Shown one piece after another: positions 1-10,435 of a stretch of 64,000 nt of DNA (position 1 is its first letter; each line of letters begins with the position of its first letter). This stretch comes from an uncultured Gemmiger sp. (GTDB lineage: Bacteria; Bacillota; Clostridia; Oscillospirales; Ruminococcaceae), in contig CALXAH010000014.1 in NCBI GenBank assembly GCA_944386225.1, forward strand, positions 1 through 64,000, written 5' to 3'. Position numbers and translations under genes: made by a program. The notes beneath the pieces are model-generated. The model had not been told where the DNA came from. It did no database searches and worked only from the letters and a program-made list of their open reading frames with translations.

Positions 1-144
1 TTCAATTCGGGTGGGTATCCACCGGCGACCAATCAGAACGTCGAAAGTCGTGCCGCAGTGCAGGCCCCCATAATAGTTCTCCAATCCGAAGCGAATATCC
101 ATGCGCTCATTCTCGCGATCATAAACTAAAACTCCGCTTTTCAT
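1..144 (-). CDS. DUF5348-like small protein, 3' part cut by window edge
   Basis: Forty-eight codons are visible, from an ATG at 142-144 with a good ribosome site (AGGAGAAC) and running off the left edge. The visible protein has the motifs ENYYGGLHCG and GRRWIPTRIE, which I recognise as the DUF5348 pattern. That family consists of small proteins of unknown function carried mainly by integrative and conjugative elements of Firmicutes. The local base composition is clearly more AT-rich than the groEL region beside it, which supports an acquired origin. The family name comes from memory of the motif, and the C-terminus is not visible. Confidence 0.6.
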   Translation of the reverse strand, partial: MKSGVLVYDRENERMDIRFGLENYYGGLHCGTTFDVLIGRRWIPTRIE

Positions 145-167
145 AAGGTTCTCCTTTCCTCTCGTTG

Positions 168-204
168 AAAAAAGCACACTGGAAAGATACCCAGTGTGCT
201 TTTT
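168..204 (-). terminator. Strong bidirectional hairpin terminator
   Basis: A 14-bp perfect stem (AAAAAGCACACTGG at 169-182 with its complement at 191-204) has T-runs on both strands. It lies just upstream of the DUF5348-like gene and downstream of groEL, so it insulates the element from groES-groEL read-through. Confidence 0.8.
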
Positions 205-210
205 AACAAC

Positions 211-246
211 AAAGACCGCTACTCACAAATGTGAATAGCGGCCTTT
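211..246. terminator. Second hairpin, possible terminator
   Basis: CCGCTA at 216-221 pairs with TAGCGG at 236-241, and the inner TCACA/TGTGA continues the stem after one mismatch. Short T-runs follow on both sides. It stands in tandem with the hairpin at 168-204. Confidence 0.55.
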
Positions 247-272
247 TGATTTACCTATTCGGCGCTTCTCTT

Positions 273-303
273 TGGCGTAAGATTGGCGTAAGTGTGGCGT
301 AAG
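273..303. repeat. Three tandem 11-bp repeats, possible integrase arm-type sites
   Basis: TGGCGTAAG occurs at 273-281, 284-292 and 295-303, exactly 11 bp apart. Short direct repeats with this period next to an element end resemble the arm-type sites bound by the N-terminal domain of Tn916/lambda-type tyrosine integrases. Read on the minus strand, the repeats also encode a peptide typical of integrase C-termini, but no integrase gene lies upstream because groEL follows directly. The arm-site role is inferred. Confidence 0.5.
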
Positions 304-321
304 TTAGACTATCCAACCCTG

Positions 322-350
322 AAAAATGGCCTATTTACAGGCTTTTTTTG
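322..350 (-). terminator. Probable groEL terminator
   Basis: On the minus strand an A-run, a short GCCT/AGGC stem and a T-run follow the groEL stop codon by a few bases. The stem is only four GC-containing pairs, extended by A-T pairs, so efficiency is uncertain. Confidence 0.45.
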
Positions 351-356
351 TGTTGC

Positions 357-2036
<1,680 letters not shown>

Positions 2037-2074
2037 TCAGTATTTGCAGTGAATAAGGAACAATGCGTCCGGGA

Positions 2075-2432
<358 letters not shown>

Positions 2433-2437
2433 TACAT

Positions 2438-2466
2438 ATTTTACGCAGTTTTGATACAAAAATCAA
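2438..2466 (-). promoter_or_regulatory. groES-groEL promoter
   Basis: On the minus strand TTGATT (2461-2466) and TAAAAT (2438-2443) are 17 bp apart and sit just upstream of CIRCE, the usual arrangement for HrcA repression. Confidence 0.75.
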
Positions 2467-2501
2467 GAGGGTAAAATAAAAATTTTTTGTGAACGGTTCG
2501 C

Positions 2502-2551
2502 AAAAGCGGCCCCGGACTGCCAACCCGCCGAAGCGGGCGGCCCGGGGCCGC
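2502..2551 (-). terminator. Lipid kinase gene terminator
   Basis: A 10-bp stem, GCGGCCCCGG at 2506-2515 with its complement at 2542-2551, encloses a second GC-rich inner stem and is followed by TTTT on the minus strand. It lies 30 bp after the stop of the lipid kinase gene. Confidence 0.7.
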
Positions 2552-2580
2552 TGTATCAGGATATGCAGCAACCAGGCGGG

Positions 2581-3507
2581 TTATCCTTCCGCGGGCAGAA
2601 CAAACCGCACCGCGCCCGGCACCACCTGGGCTTCCAGGCCCGGAAGCGGCGCGCACTCCCCGTCCCGGTTCACCACAATGTCGCCGCCGTCTGCCGGGTA
2701 TATCTTTACATGCCGGGCCCGGCTGGTCCAGATCACGTCCTGCAGCTCCGGCAGAACCTCCCCGTCCCGCATGTGACGGCCCTCTTTATACAGACCCAGC
2801 ACCCGGGCAATGCGCACCAGGCCGATGCGGCGCACCACCACCACATCCAGCAGTCCGTCGGTCAGGCTGGCCTGGGGTGCAGCATAGAAGCCGCCGCCAT
2901 AGGTACTGCCGTTGCAGACAGCCGCCATCAGGCAGTCCTGTTCCAGGCGCTGCCCGTCGATTTCCAGCACCAGACGGCGGCCCAAGGGCCCCAGCAGCTG
3001 CTGCAGGATGGACAGCTTATACGCCATCGTGCCGCCGCACAGCGGGATACGCCGGAATTTCGGGATGCCGTAGGCCACCTGGGCGTCCAGCCCGGCGGAA
3101 CAGATGGCCGCGCAGTAGCCCCGGTCGGTCAGAACCACGTCCAGCGCCTGGGCCTCACCCCGGATCTGGGCGCTTACATCCCGGAACCGCTCGATCGGGC
3201 AGGCAAAGTTGCGCACAAAATCATTGCCGCTGCCCAGCGGCAGGCAGGCCAGTTCCACCTGCGGATGGCCCACCGCCCCCTGCAGGATCTCGTTGAGGGT
3301 ACCGTCGCCGCCGCAGGCGTACAGCCGTACCGGCCGTCCGCTGGCCGCCATATCCCGGGCAATGCGGGCCGCGTCCCCCGCCGCGCGGGTGATTTCCACC
3401 CGTGCCTCCACGCCCAGTTCCCGGCTGACCTGCCGGATGCGCGGTTCCAGTTCCACGGCCGCGTTGGTCTTGCCGGCCACGGGATTGATGATAAAGATAT
3501 GCTCCAT
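2581..3507 (-). CDS. Diacylglycerol/lipid kinase family protein
   Basis: A 308-aa protein of the YegS/DgkB (DAGK catalytic) superfamily. INPVAGK lies at residues 7-13, the nucleotide-binding GGDGTLNE at 66-73, and LPLGSGND follows near 95. Family members phosphorylate diacylglycerol or related lipids with ATP at the cytoplasmic face of the membrane, recycling lipid head-group by-products. The exact lipid substrate cannot be read from sequence. The ATG follows AAAGGATG. It is monocistronic, with its own promoter and terminator. Confidence 0.88.
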   Translation of the reverse strand: MEHIFIINPVAGKTNAAVELEPRIRQVSRELGVEARVEITRAAGDAARIARDMAASGRPVRLYACGGDGTLNEILQGAVGHPQVELACLPLGSGNDFVRNFACPIERFRDVSAQIRGEAQALDVVLTDRGYCAAICSAGLDAQVAYGIPKFRRIPLCGGTMAYKLSILQQLLGPLGRRLVLEIDGQRLEQDCLMAAVCNGSTYGGGFYAAPQASLTDGLLDVVVVRRIGLVRIARVLGLYKEGRHMRDGEVLPELQDVIWTSRARHVKIYPADGGDIVVNRDGECAPLPGLEAQVVPGAVRFVLPAEG

Positions 3508-3558
3508 CCAATCATCCTTTCACGGCGGGATATCCGCTGGTCTGATTCCTTCTCTTTT

Positions 3559-3587
3559 ATTGTACCGGAACCAGAGCTCCGGGGCAA
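3559..3587 (-). promoter_or_regulatory. Promoter of the lipid kinase gene
   Basis: TTGCCC (3582-3587) and TACAAT (3559-3564) on the minus strand with a 17-bp spacer, about 50 bp before the start codon. Confidence 0.65.
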
Positions 3588-3619
3588 TAGGCAGAAATAA
3601 CCCGGCTTGTTTCAGGCAT

Positions 3620-3653
3620 GAAAAAAGAACCGTGCCCATATGGGACACGGCTC
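3620..3653 (-). terminator. lysC operon terminator
   Basis: A stem of about 12 bp (CCGTGTCCC/GGGCACGG with one mismatch) is followed by TTTTTT on the minus strand, 20 bp past the lysC stop. Confidence 0.85.
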
Positions 3654-3671
3654 TGCACAACGTTGAGAAAA

Positions 3672-4877
3672 TCAGTGAATGAAGGCGCTGTGGATGGCGG
3701 CCACGGCCCGGTCGGCCTCGGCCTGGTCGATGATCACGCTGATTTTGATCTCGCTGGTGGAGATCATGCGGATATTCACGTTGGCCTCGTAGAGAGCCTC
3801 GAACATGCTGCTGGCAACGCCGGAGTGGCTCTGCATGCCGGCGCCCACGATAGAGACCTTGGCCACGCCGGTGTCCACCTTGATGTCGCTGCCGCCGATG
3901 CGGCCCAGGTTCTCGCGCAGGACGGCCAGGGCCAGTTCCGCGTCGGAACGGGGCACGGTGAAGGTCAGATCCTTGCTGTCGTCACGGCCCACGCTCTGCA
4001 GAATGATGTCCACGTTGATCTTTTTCTGGGCAAGCGCCCCGAACACCTTAAAGGAGATGCCCGGCACGTCCGGCACCTCCAGAATCGAGATGACGGCCAC
4101 GTTATCGTCCTTGGCCACCCCTTTGATCAGCATACCTTCCACGTCTGCTACCTCCTTCACAATGGTGCCGGGGATCGGATTGAGGGAGGACAGAACCTCC
4201 AGCTCCACCCCGTATTTCTTGGCCAGCTCCACGCTGCGGTTGTTCAGCACCTGCGCACCCAGGCTGGCCAGTTCCAGCATCTCGTCAAAGCTGATTTCCT
4301 GCAGCTTGCGGGCGTTCTTGATATGACGGGGATCGGCGGTGTACACGCCCTCCACGTCGGTGTAGATCTGGCACCGGTCCGCATGCAGTGCCGCCGCAAT
4401 CGCCACTGCGCTGGTGTCCGAACCGCCGCGGCCCAGCGTGGTGATATCATCCATGCGGTTCAGGCCCTGGAAACCGGCCACCACTACCACACGGTTGCGT
4501 GCCAGCTCGCTTTCGATACGCTCGGTATCCAGCTTGGTAATGCGGGCCTTGGTGTAGGCCCGGTTGGTGCGGAAGCCCGCCTGCCAGCCGGTCAGGCTGA
4601 TGGCCGGGGTGCCGATGGAATCCAGCGCCATGGCCAGCAGCGCAATCGAGATCTGCTCGCCGGTGCTCAGCAGCATATCCATCTCCCGCTGGGAGGGGTC
4701 ATGGGTGATCTCCGCCGCCTTTTCGATCAGGTCGTCGGTGGTATCGCCCTGGGCAGACACCACTACCACCACGTCGTTGCCCGCATTGCGGGTGTTGGCC
4801 ACGATCCGGGCCACGTTGAAGATCCGTTCACGGTCGGCAACCGAGCTGCCGCCGAACTTTTGCACGATCAACGCCAT
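3672..4877 (-). CDS. lysC: Aspartate kinase
   Basis: A 401-aa aspartokinase, starting MALIVQKFGGSSVAD; KFGGSSV at residues 7-13 binds phosphate and aspartate. The amino-acid kinase domain covers about 1-230 and two C-terminal ACT domains (about 265-400) should bind feedback inhibitor. It phosphorylates L-aspartate in the first step to Lys, Thr and Met. The ATG follows GAAGGAGTG. It is last in pheB-hom-thrB-lysC, which suggests the threonine branch; the inhibiting amino acid cannot be read directly. Confidence 0.96.
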   Translation of the reverse strand: MALIVQKFGGSSVADRERIFNVARIVANTRNAGNDVVVVVSAQGDTTDDLIEKAAEITHDPSQREMDMLLSTGEQISIALLAMALDSIGTPAISLTGWQAGFRTNRAYTKARITKLDTERIESELARNRVVVVAGFQGLNRMDDITTLGRGGSDTSAVAIAAALHADRCQIYTDVEGVYTADPRHIKNARKLQEISFDEMLELASLGAQVLNNRSVELAKKYGVELEVLSSLNPIPGTIVKEVADVEGMLIKGVAKDDNVAVISILEVPDVPGISFKVFGALAQKKINVDIILQSVGRDDSKDLTFTVPRSDAELALAVLRENLGRIGGSDIKVDTGVAKVSIVGAGMQSHSGVASSMFEALYEANVNIRMISTSEIKISVIIDQAEADRAVAAIHSAFIH

Positions 4878-4911
4878 ATCATCACTCCTTCAAACGATTC
4901 GGCAAACGCCG

Positions 4912-5802
4912 TTATTCAACCACAGCGCCGGTGTTGTCCGGCAGCAGGCGATGCAGGGTAAAGGCTTTGAGCGCCTCGTCCTGGGCCAGGCATTCCGCCG
5001 CCCGGGCAAAGAACCGCTCGTCGCTGCGGTGCAAAACCGCCATAATGGTGGGGCCCGCACCGGACAGGTAAACCGCGTAGGCGCCCAGATCCAGCGCCAG
5101 TTCGAACACCTCCGTACCGCCGGGGATCAGCGGCAGCCGGTATTTCTGATGCAGCACGTCCTTGGTGGCCACGTGCAGCAGGTCATATTCCCCGTCGCAG
5201 AACGCGGCGGTGGCCAGAGCGGCCCGGCTCAGGTTATAGACCGCATCCTTATGGGAAACGGTACCCGGCAGGGCCTGACGGGCCTGCTCGGTGAGCAGCT
5301 TGAAGTTGGGCACAAAGGCGCCGAACACCAGGTCTTCCCGGATATCCTTTTTAACGCTGTACACCTGCCCCTCGTCAAAGGCGCTGGTGACAAAGCCGCC
5401 CAGCATGGCGGGTGCCACGTTGTCCGGATGGCCCTCGATGGCGGTGGCCAGGGTGAGCATCTGCCGCCGGGTGAGCGGGCCGCCCAGCAGGGCGTTGGCC
5501 CCCAGGATGCCCGCCACGATACAGGCGGAACTGGATCCCAGGCCCCGGGCCATGGGGATGGTGTTGGTCTGCACCATGCGCAGGCCGGTAAACGGCCGGT
5601 CCACCTGATCATACACCGCCTTGGCGGCCCGGTAGACCAGATTGGAGGAACCGGTGGGCACCTTGGTACCGTCGGAGGTGGAGATCTCCAGCCGGTCGCA
5701 GGGCGAGAATTCCACCACGTTGTACATGCCTACCGCCAGGCCCAGCGCATCAAATCCGGCGCCCACGTTGGCGCTGGTGGCAGGAACGCGAACTCGGATC
5801 AT
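4912..5802 (-). CDS. thrB: Homoserine kinase
   Basis: A 296-aa GHMP kinase of normal ThrB length. N-terminal VPATSANVGAGFDALG is the family signature and the ATP-binding GLGSSSA is at residues 87-93. It makes O-phosphohomoserine, precursor of threonine. RBS AAGGAGGAG precedes the ATG. It lies 13 bp after hom and 34 bp before lysC, clearly co-transcribed. Threonine synthase is not in the window. Confidence 0.96.
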   Translation of the reverse strand: MIRVRVPATSANVGAGFDALGLAVGMYNVVEFSPCDRLEISTSDGTKVPTGSSNLVYRAAKAVYDQVDRPFTGLRMVQTNTIPMARGLGSSSACIVAGILGANALLGGPLTRRQMLTLATAIEGHPDNVAPAMLGGFVTSAFDEGQVYSVKKDIREDLVFGAFVPNFKLLTEQARQALPGTVSHKDAVYNLSRAALATAAFCDGEYDLLHVATKDVLHQKYRLPLIPGGTEVFELALDLGAYAVYLSGAGPTIMAVLHRSDERFFARAAECLAQDEALKAFTLHRLLPDNTGAVVE

Positions 5803-5815
5803 CAGGCACTCCTCC

Positions 5816-7042
5816 TTATTCTTCCAGACGGCGCAGCACCTGATGCACCGTGCCGCCGGCAGCCGCCACCTTTTGTTTCAGGGTTTCCAGAGCGTCGGGT
5901 GTGAGCGCCGGGGTCAGCCAGCAGAGCTGGCCCGCCTGCGCGAGCACCGGTTCGCCGCCGCAGAATTCGTTCATTTCACTCTCGCCCACACCGGACACCC
6001 GCACCAGACAAACGGCGGGCGCCGGGTCCTGCAGCATGCCCTCCGCGGGGGCGGCCTCCTGCCAGAACAGGCTGTCGTGGATGCGGGAACCGTTCTTGAG
6101 CGCGTCGATCACATCGGCCACCACCGCGCTGGCAGTGGGCAGTTTGCCCGCGCCCTTGCCGTAGAAGATCACGTCGCCCAGCATATCACCCTTGACCAGC
6201 ACCGCGTTGAATACGTCTTCCACACCGGCCAGCTGGCTGGTCTGGGGGACCAGCATCGGCTCCACACCGGCCCAGACCTGCCCGTTTTCATCCTGGCGGG
6301 AATGGACGATCAGCCGCACGACCCCGTCCAACCGGGCCGCCGCCTGCACGTCCAGGATGGTCACATCCCGGATGCCGCGGGTGGGCACGTTCTGTGGATA
6401 AATATGATGGCCGAACGCCAAACTTGACAGAATGCTGATTTTGCGGCAGGCATCGGGGCCGTCCACATCGTCGCCCGGGTCACGGGTCTCGGCGTAGCCC
6501 AGCTGCTGGGCCAGCTTGAGGGCCTCGGCAAAATCCATGCCTTCCCGGGCCATCTTGGTGAGCATGAAGTTGGTGGTACCGTTTACAATCCCCTGCACCT
6601 GGGTAATCACATTGGCCGCCAGGCACTGATGCATGGGGGTGATGATGGGGGTGCCGCCGCCCACGCTGGCCTCGAACAGGAACGCCGCCCCATGGGAACG
6701 GGCGATGGCCAGCAGTTCGGCCCCGTGGGTAGCCACCAGCTCCTTATTGCTGGTGCAGACGCTGCGGCCGCTTTCCAGCGCAGCCTTTACATACGGATAG
6801 GCAAACCGTACCCCGCCGATGGTCTCCACCACCACCCGGACTTCCGGGTCGGACAGGATCACGTCGATATTGTTGACGAACAAAGCGGCATCCGGATGGC
6901 CGGAGAAGTCCCGGATATCCAGAATGTACTTGACCTCCACCGGTTCCCCGGCGCGGCGGCCGATACCGGCGGCGTTGCGGCGGATAACCTCCAGCACGCC
7001 GCTGCCCACCGTACCGAATCCGAGTATTGCGATCTTAGCCAT
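5816..7042 (-). CDS. hom: Homoserine dehydrogenase
   Basis: A 408-aa NAD(P)-dependent homoserine dehydrogenase. The Rossmann motif GFGTVGSG is at residues 8-15, the catalytic-domain signature (NGTTNFML) is central, and a C-terminal ACT domain covers about 335-408. It reduces aspartate semialdehyde to homoserine. The ATG at 7040-7042 is chosen because MAKIAILGFG begins the conserved fold and GGGGAG lies upstream. Its gene follows pheB by 39 bp. Confidence 0.96.
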   Translation of the reverse strand: MAKIAILGFGTVGSGVLEVIRRNAAGIGRRAGEPVEVKYILDIRDFSGHPDAALFVNNIDVILSDPEVRVVVETIGGVRFAYPYVKAALESGRSVCTSNKELVATHGAELLAIARSHGAAFLFEASVGGGTPIITPMHQCLAANVITQVQGIVNGTTNFMLTKMAREGMDFAEALKLAQQLGYAETRDPGDDVDGPDACRKISILSSLAFGHHIYPQNVPTRGIRDVTILDVQAAARLDGVVRLIVHSRQDENGQVWAGVEPMLVPQTSQLAGVEDVFNAVLVKGDMLGDVIFYGKGAGKLPTASAVVADVIDALKNGSRIHDSLFWQEAAPAEGMLQDPAPAVCLVRVSGVGESEMNEFCGGEPVLAQAGQLCWLTPALTPDALETLKQKVAAAGGTVHQVLRRLEE

Positions 7043-7081
7043 AAGGCGTTCTCTCCCCTCTTTACTCATGATAACAGGGGA

Positions 7082-7507
7082 TCACACCCCCTGGCGCACC
7101 TCCACCACTGTGCGCTGACGGCTCAGGCGGAGCAGCATCTCCTCCACCGACATCTGCATGGTGTTGGTCCGGATGGAAACCGCTACCTGCGCGGCGCCGT
7201 TTTCCGGCGTGGACTGGTTGATGGTCACGATGCTGGCGCCGGCGTCGGAGATCCCCGCCAGAAGTGCCTGTAGCGCCCCGGTCTCGTCCAGCAGAGTTGC
7301 CAGAACCGTGACCACCTCCCGGCTGTTTTCCGCGTCAAAGACACAGTCCTTGTACTTGTAGAAGGCGCTGCGGGAAAGCCCCACCTGCCGGGCCGCGCCG
7401 GAAATGTTGGCCGCCGCACCGGATGCCAGCAGTTCTTTGGCACGCACCACCTTGATGAACACCTCCGGCAGAACCTGCACGTCCACCAGCAAGAACTTTC
7501 GCTGCAT
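7082..7507 (-). CDS. pheB: ACT domain-containing protein PheB (UPF0735)
   Basis: A 141-aa protein beginning MQRKFLLVDVQVLPEVF. It has a small helix-turn-helix-like N-terminal part (GAARQVGLSRSAFYKYKD) and a C-terminal ACT domain. This is the PheB/UPF0735 family, found next to hom in many Firmicutes. It may sense an amino acid of the aspartate pathway, but its biochemical role is not established. The ATG at 7505-7507 has GGAGG 8-9 bp upstream; a second ATG five codons earlier has a poorer site. It is first gene of the threonine operon. Confidence 0.85.
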   Translation of the reverse strand: MQRKFLLVDVQVLPEVFIKVVRAKELLASGAAANISGAARQVGLSRSAFYKYKDCVFDAENSREVVTVLATLLDETGALQALLAGISDAGASIVTINQSTPENGAAQVAVSIRTNTMQMSVEEMLLRLSRQRTVVEVRQGV

Positions 7508-7552
7508 TAATGTGTCCTCCATATGCGAACAGTTGTTTTTGAGACTAAGCCT

Positions 7553-7582
7553 ACTATACCACTTTTCCATGATAGAGTGCAA
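7553..7582 (-). promoter_or_regulatory. Promoter of pheB-hom-thrB-lysC
   Basis: Minus strand TTGCAC (7577-7582), 18-bp spacer, TATAGT (7553-7558) preceded by TGG. No T-box or riboswitch fits in the short leader of about 40 bases. Confidence 0.65.
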
Positions 7583-7677
7583 GAGAAAAAACAGCCGCGG
7601 ACAGGCTTTTCGGCGGTTTTTGGCGATATGCCACAGATTTGTAAACAATACCGGCTGCCGGACACACACAATACACA

Positions 7678-7720
7678 AACCCCGACCTGTGCGCTGGGTG
7701 CATACACAGGCCGGGGTTTT
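7678..7720 (-). terminator. Terminator of the penicillin-binding protein gene
   Basis: AACCCCGACCTGTG at 7678-7691 pairs with CACAGGCCGGGGTT at 7706-7719 with one mismatch, 18 bp past the stop. T-rich ends lie on both strands, so it could also stop transcripts from the right. Confidence 0.75.
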
Positions 7721-7738
7721 CCAGCTGGAAATGCTGTT

Positions 7739-10183
7739 TTACGGATGCAGGATGCAGGTGTCGGGCACGTTGCTGCTCAGGTAATAGCCCACACGGGTAT
7801 TGGGACAGTTGGGGCCCGCGATATCGCCGCTGTCGGCACAGAAGGTCAGCTGCAGCACATCGGAGGAGGAATTGAACTCCTTCTTTTCCAGGCCGTCCTG
7901 CACGATGTTCATATAATCGCGCCAGACCTTCTTCATGGGGTCATTGCTCTGCTTGCGGATATCCCGCATGCTCTTGGGCTGGTCATAGCCCCACCACATG
8001 CTGGTGACATAGTAGGGGGTCAGACCCACAAAGGTGTAATCCTTCCAGTCGTTGGTGGTACCGGTTTTGGCGGCAGCTGCCATGTTGCCGCCGGTGGGCG
8101 CCATGCCTGCAGCCGTACCGTTGATCAGCACGTTCTGCAGCATCCGGTTCATGACCATGGCCGCGCCCTCGTCCAGAGCCTGGGTCACGGTGATGTCGCT
8201 GGTCTTGTCGATATACACATCGCCGTTCGCATAGGTGATGGCGGTGTACAGATGGGGGGTCACATAGGTGCCGCTGTTGAAGATCTGGTAAGCGGCCGCC
8301 AGCTCCAGCGGGCTGATACCGATGGTCTGGCTGCCCAGAACCAGCGGGCCGTAATCCATATCCGTCTCGGCAGACAGCTTGCTCAGGTTCAGTGTGGTAT
8401 GGGCAAAGTCAAACATACGGTTGACACCTACCCGGCTGCCCACCCACACCGCAATGGTGTTCTTGGACTTGGACAGCGCGTCGCAGGCCAGAATGGGCAG
8501 GTTGGTGATGGAGTCCACGTTGGCAGGCCAGGACTTAAACGCGTTGGGGTCGGCCTGCACGCGGGCATCGTTCACATTCAGCGGATAGCCCATCCGGTTG
8601 CAGTAATCTACATCCAGGACTTTTTTGTCTTCCTTGGTATAGAACGGAATGTCCATGAAAGGCATAGAGTAGTGAATCGCACCGTCCTGGATCGCCAGGG
8701 CATAGGCGGTGAGCGGCTTCATGGAGGAGCCGTTGGGCCGGTAACCCTCGGTGACGCGGTTGTAGGTCAGGTTGCCGGTCTTTTCTCCCAGGCCGCCCAC
8801 CAGGGCTTTGACCTCGCCGTTGTAATCGATGGTAACCATAGCCGCCTGCGCATCCACATAGCGGTAATACTTGCCGTCCTTGCTCTGCTTGAGGGTACCG
8901 TCCTCGTTGTAAACGGGGATGTCGTCCTCGCCCAGGGCATCCACCTCCTGCTGGTAGGTCATGTCCGGGAAGTACTGATGATCCTCGTTATACATGAACT
9001 CCTCCATGGTACGCTGCATGTCGATATCCATGGTGGTGTAGATCTTGAGGCCGCTGTTGTACAGAATATCGTACGCAGCGCTTTCCTCGCCCGCTTCCAG
9101 GCCTTCTTCCTCCATGATATCCTGCACCGCCGCCTTGATGACCGCGTCGGTGAAATAGGAGTTGATGGAAGAATTGGTGCTGGAAGCCGTATCGTCGGCA
9201 TCGGTAGCCAGCACCAGCGGCGCAGCCACGGCCTGATCATACTCCGACTGGGTAATCTTGCCCTGCTCCAGCATCAGGCCCAGAATGTGATTGCGCCGGG
9301 TGATGTGGTTTTCCGGATTGATGATCGGGCTGAATTTGGTGGGGCTCTTGGTAATCGCTGCGATCGAGGCGCACTCGGCCAGGGTCAGATCCCCCACATC
9401 CTTGCCGAAATAGGCCTGCGCGCCCGCCTGCACACCGGCGATGGTACCGGTCAGGCTGATGGTATTCATGTAGGCTTCCAGAATAGTGTCCTTGCCGTAT
9501 TTATCGTCCAGCCAGATGGCACGGAAGATCTCACGGATTTTACGCATGGGATCGGTGTCATCATCGCCCGTAATATTTTTGATCAGCTGCTGGTCGATGG
9601 TGGAAGCGCCCTGCTGGGAAGAATACAGGGTGATACGGCCGCCGGTCAGTTTGTCCAGGAACAGGTTGATGGTGGCCGAGATGGTACGCTTCCAGTTGAC
9701 GCCGTTGTGTTCGTAGAAGGTTTTGTCCTCCGTGCACACAAACGCCCACTTCAGGTTATCCGGCACCTCGTTGTGGTCGACCCATTTGCGGTCGTTGTTG
9801 CGGCTGAGTTCAGCGGTGACCTCCCAGTTGCCGGTATCGTCGTTATAGGCCAGAAGCTGCGTGGTGTAGGACAGCTTCATGTTGTCCAGATCCAGCAGGG
9901 TCGCGTCATCCTCGGTGACCTTGACCACATACATGCTCAGCAGCACGGCCAGCACCGACGCCACCATGATGCCCAGGCAGCAGCAGATGCAGAACAGCCG
10001 GACCAGGAAGCGCAGCACACGCCATTTCTTTTTCTTTTTGCCGCCGCCCCGGCGGGGGGGCTGACCACCGTCACCGGAGCCCTGGGCCGCGGGCCGGGGC
10101 TCGGCGCTGCGGTGGGTCTGACTGGTGGAAATCACCCGACGCCCGGAGGACGGATTGGATGAAGGATGGTTGCTGGTTGCCAT
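7739..10183 (-). CDS. Class A penicillin-binding protein (transglycosylase/transpeptidase)
   Basis: An 814-aa bifunctional PBP1A-type enzyme. A basic, Pro/Gly-rich cytoplasmic tail (1-55) ends in a run of six lysines, followed by one membrane segment (about 58-85). The GT51 glycosyltransferase domain has EDKTFYEHNG and GASTIDQQLIKN. The transpeptidase domain has SSMK (nucleophile Ser), SKN and KTGT. It polymerises lipid II and cross-links peptidoglycan outside the membrane. The start at 10181-10183 has AAGGAGG; an open frame continues to 10831 but without family similarity. Confidence 0.95.
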   Translation of the reverse strand: MATSNHPSSNPSSGRRVISTSQTHRSAEPRPAAQGSGDGGQPPRRGGGKKKKKWRVLRFLVRLFCICCCLGIMVASVLAVLLSMYVVKVTEDDATLLDLDNMKLSYTTQLLAYNDDTGNWEVTAELSRNNDRKWVDHNEVPDNLKWAFVCTEDKTFYEHNGVNWKRTISATINLFLDKLTGGRITLYSSQQGASTIDQQLIKNITGDDDTDPMRKIREIFRAIWLDDKYGKDTILEAYMNTISLTGTIAGVQAGAQAYFGKDVGDLTLAECASIAAITKSPTKFSPIINPENHITRRNHILGLMLEQGKITQSEYDQAVAAPLVLATDADDTASSTNSSINSYFTDAVIKAAVQDIMEEEGLEAGEESAAYDILYNSGLKIYTTMDIDMQRTMEEFMYNEDHQYFPDMTYQQEVDALGEDDIPVYNEDGTLKQSKDGKYYRYVDAQAAMVTIDYNGEVKALVGGLGEKTGNLTYNRVTEGYRPNGSSMKPLTAYALAIQDGAIHYSMPFMDIPFYTKEDKKVLDVDYCNRMGYPLNVNDARVQADPNAFKSWPANVDSITNLPILACDALSKSKNTIAVWVGSRVGVNRMFDFAHTTLNLSKLSAETDMDYGPLVLGSQTIGISPLELAAAYQIFNSGTYVTPHLYTAITYANGDVYIDKTSDITVTQALDEGAAMVMNRMLQNVLINGTAAGMAPTGGNMAAAAKTGTTNDWKDYTFVGLTPYYVTSMWWGYDQPKSMRDIRKQSNDPMKKVWRDYMNIVQDGLEKKEFNSSSDVLQLTFCADSGDIAGPNCPNTRVGYYLSSNVPDTCILHP

Positions 10184-10285
10184 GAAAGGGGACCTCCTTG
10201 TAAACCTCTCGTTCAGGGAAATACAGCCGCTCTGCGGCTGGAAAGCAAGGGGATGCACATACAGCGTTTTGCTGCATGTAGTGAT

Positions 10286-10294
10286 ATTATACCA
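10286..10294 (-). promoter_or_regulatory. Extended -10 promoter of the PBP gene
   Basis: Minus strand TGG directly followed by TATAAT, 100 bp before the start codon. The -35 region (TACTTT at 17 bp) is poor, so the extended -10 element probably compensates. Confidence 0.6.
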
Positions 10295-10435
10295 CAACCG
10301 CCCGGCAAAAGTATAGAGAGCACCGGTGAAAATTGCCGTTTGGACGGTTGAAACCGGGAAATCGGGCCAAACTAACCCTGATGCCGTTTGCCATGGTATC
10401 GGACAACAGAAGAACGCGCAAAGGAGGATTTCCGA

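Noticed and set aside
273..303. Possible CRISPR repeats
   Set aside because: The units are 11 bp in tandem without spacers; this cannot be a CRISPR array.
7508..7600. Possible T-box or riboswitch ahead of pheB-hom
   Set aside because: The leader is about 40 bases, too short, and no T-box core is present.
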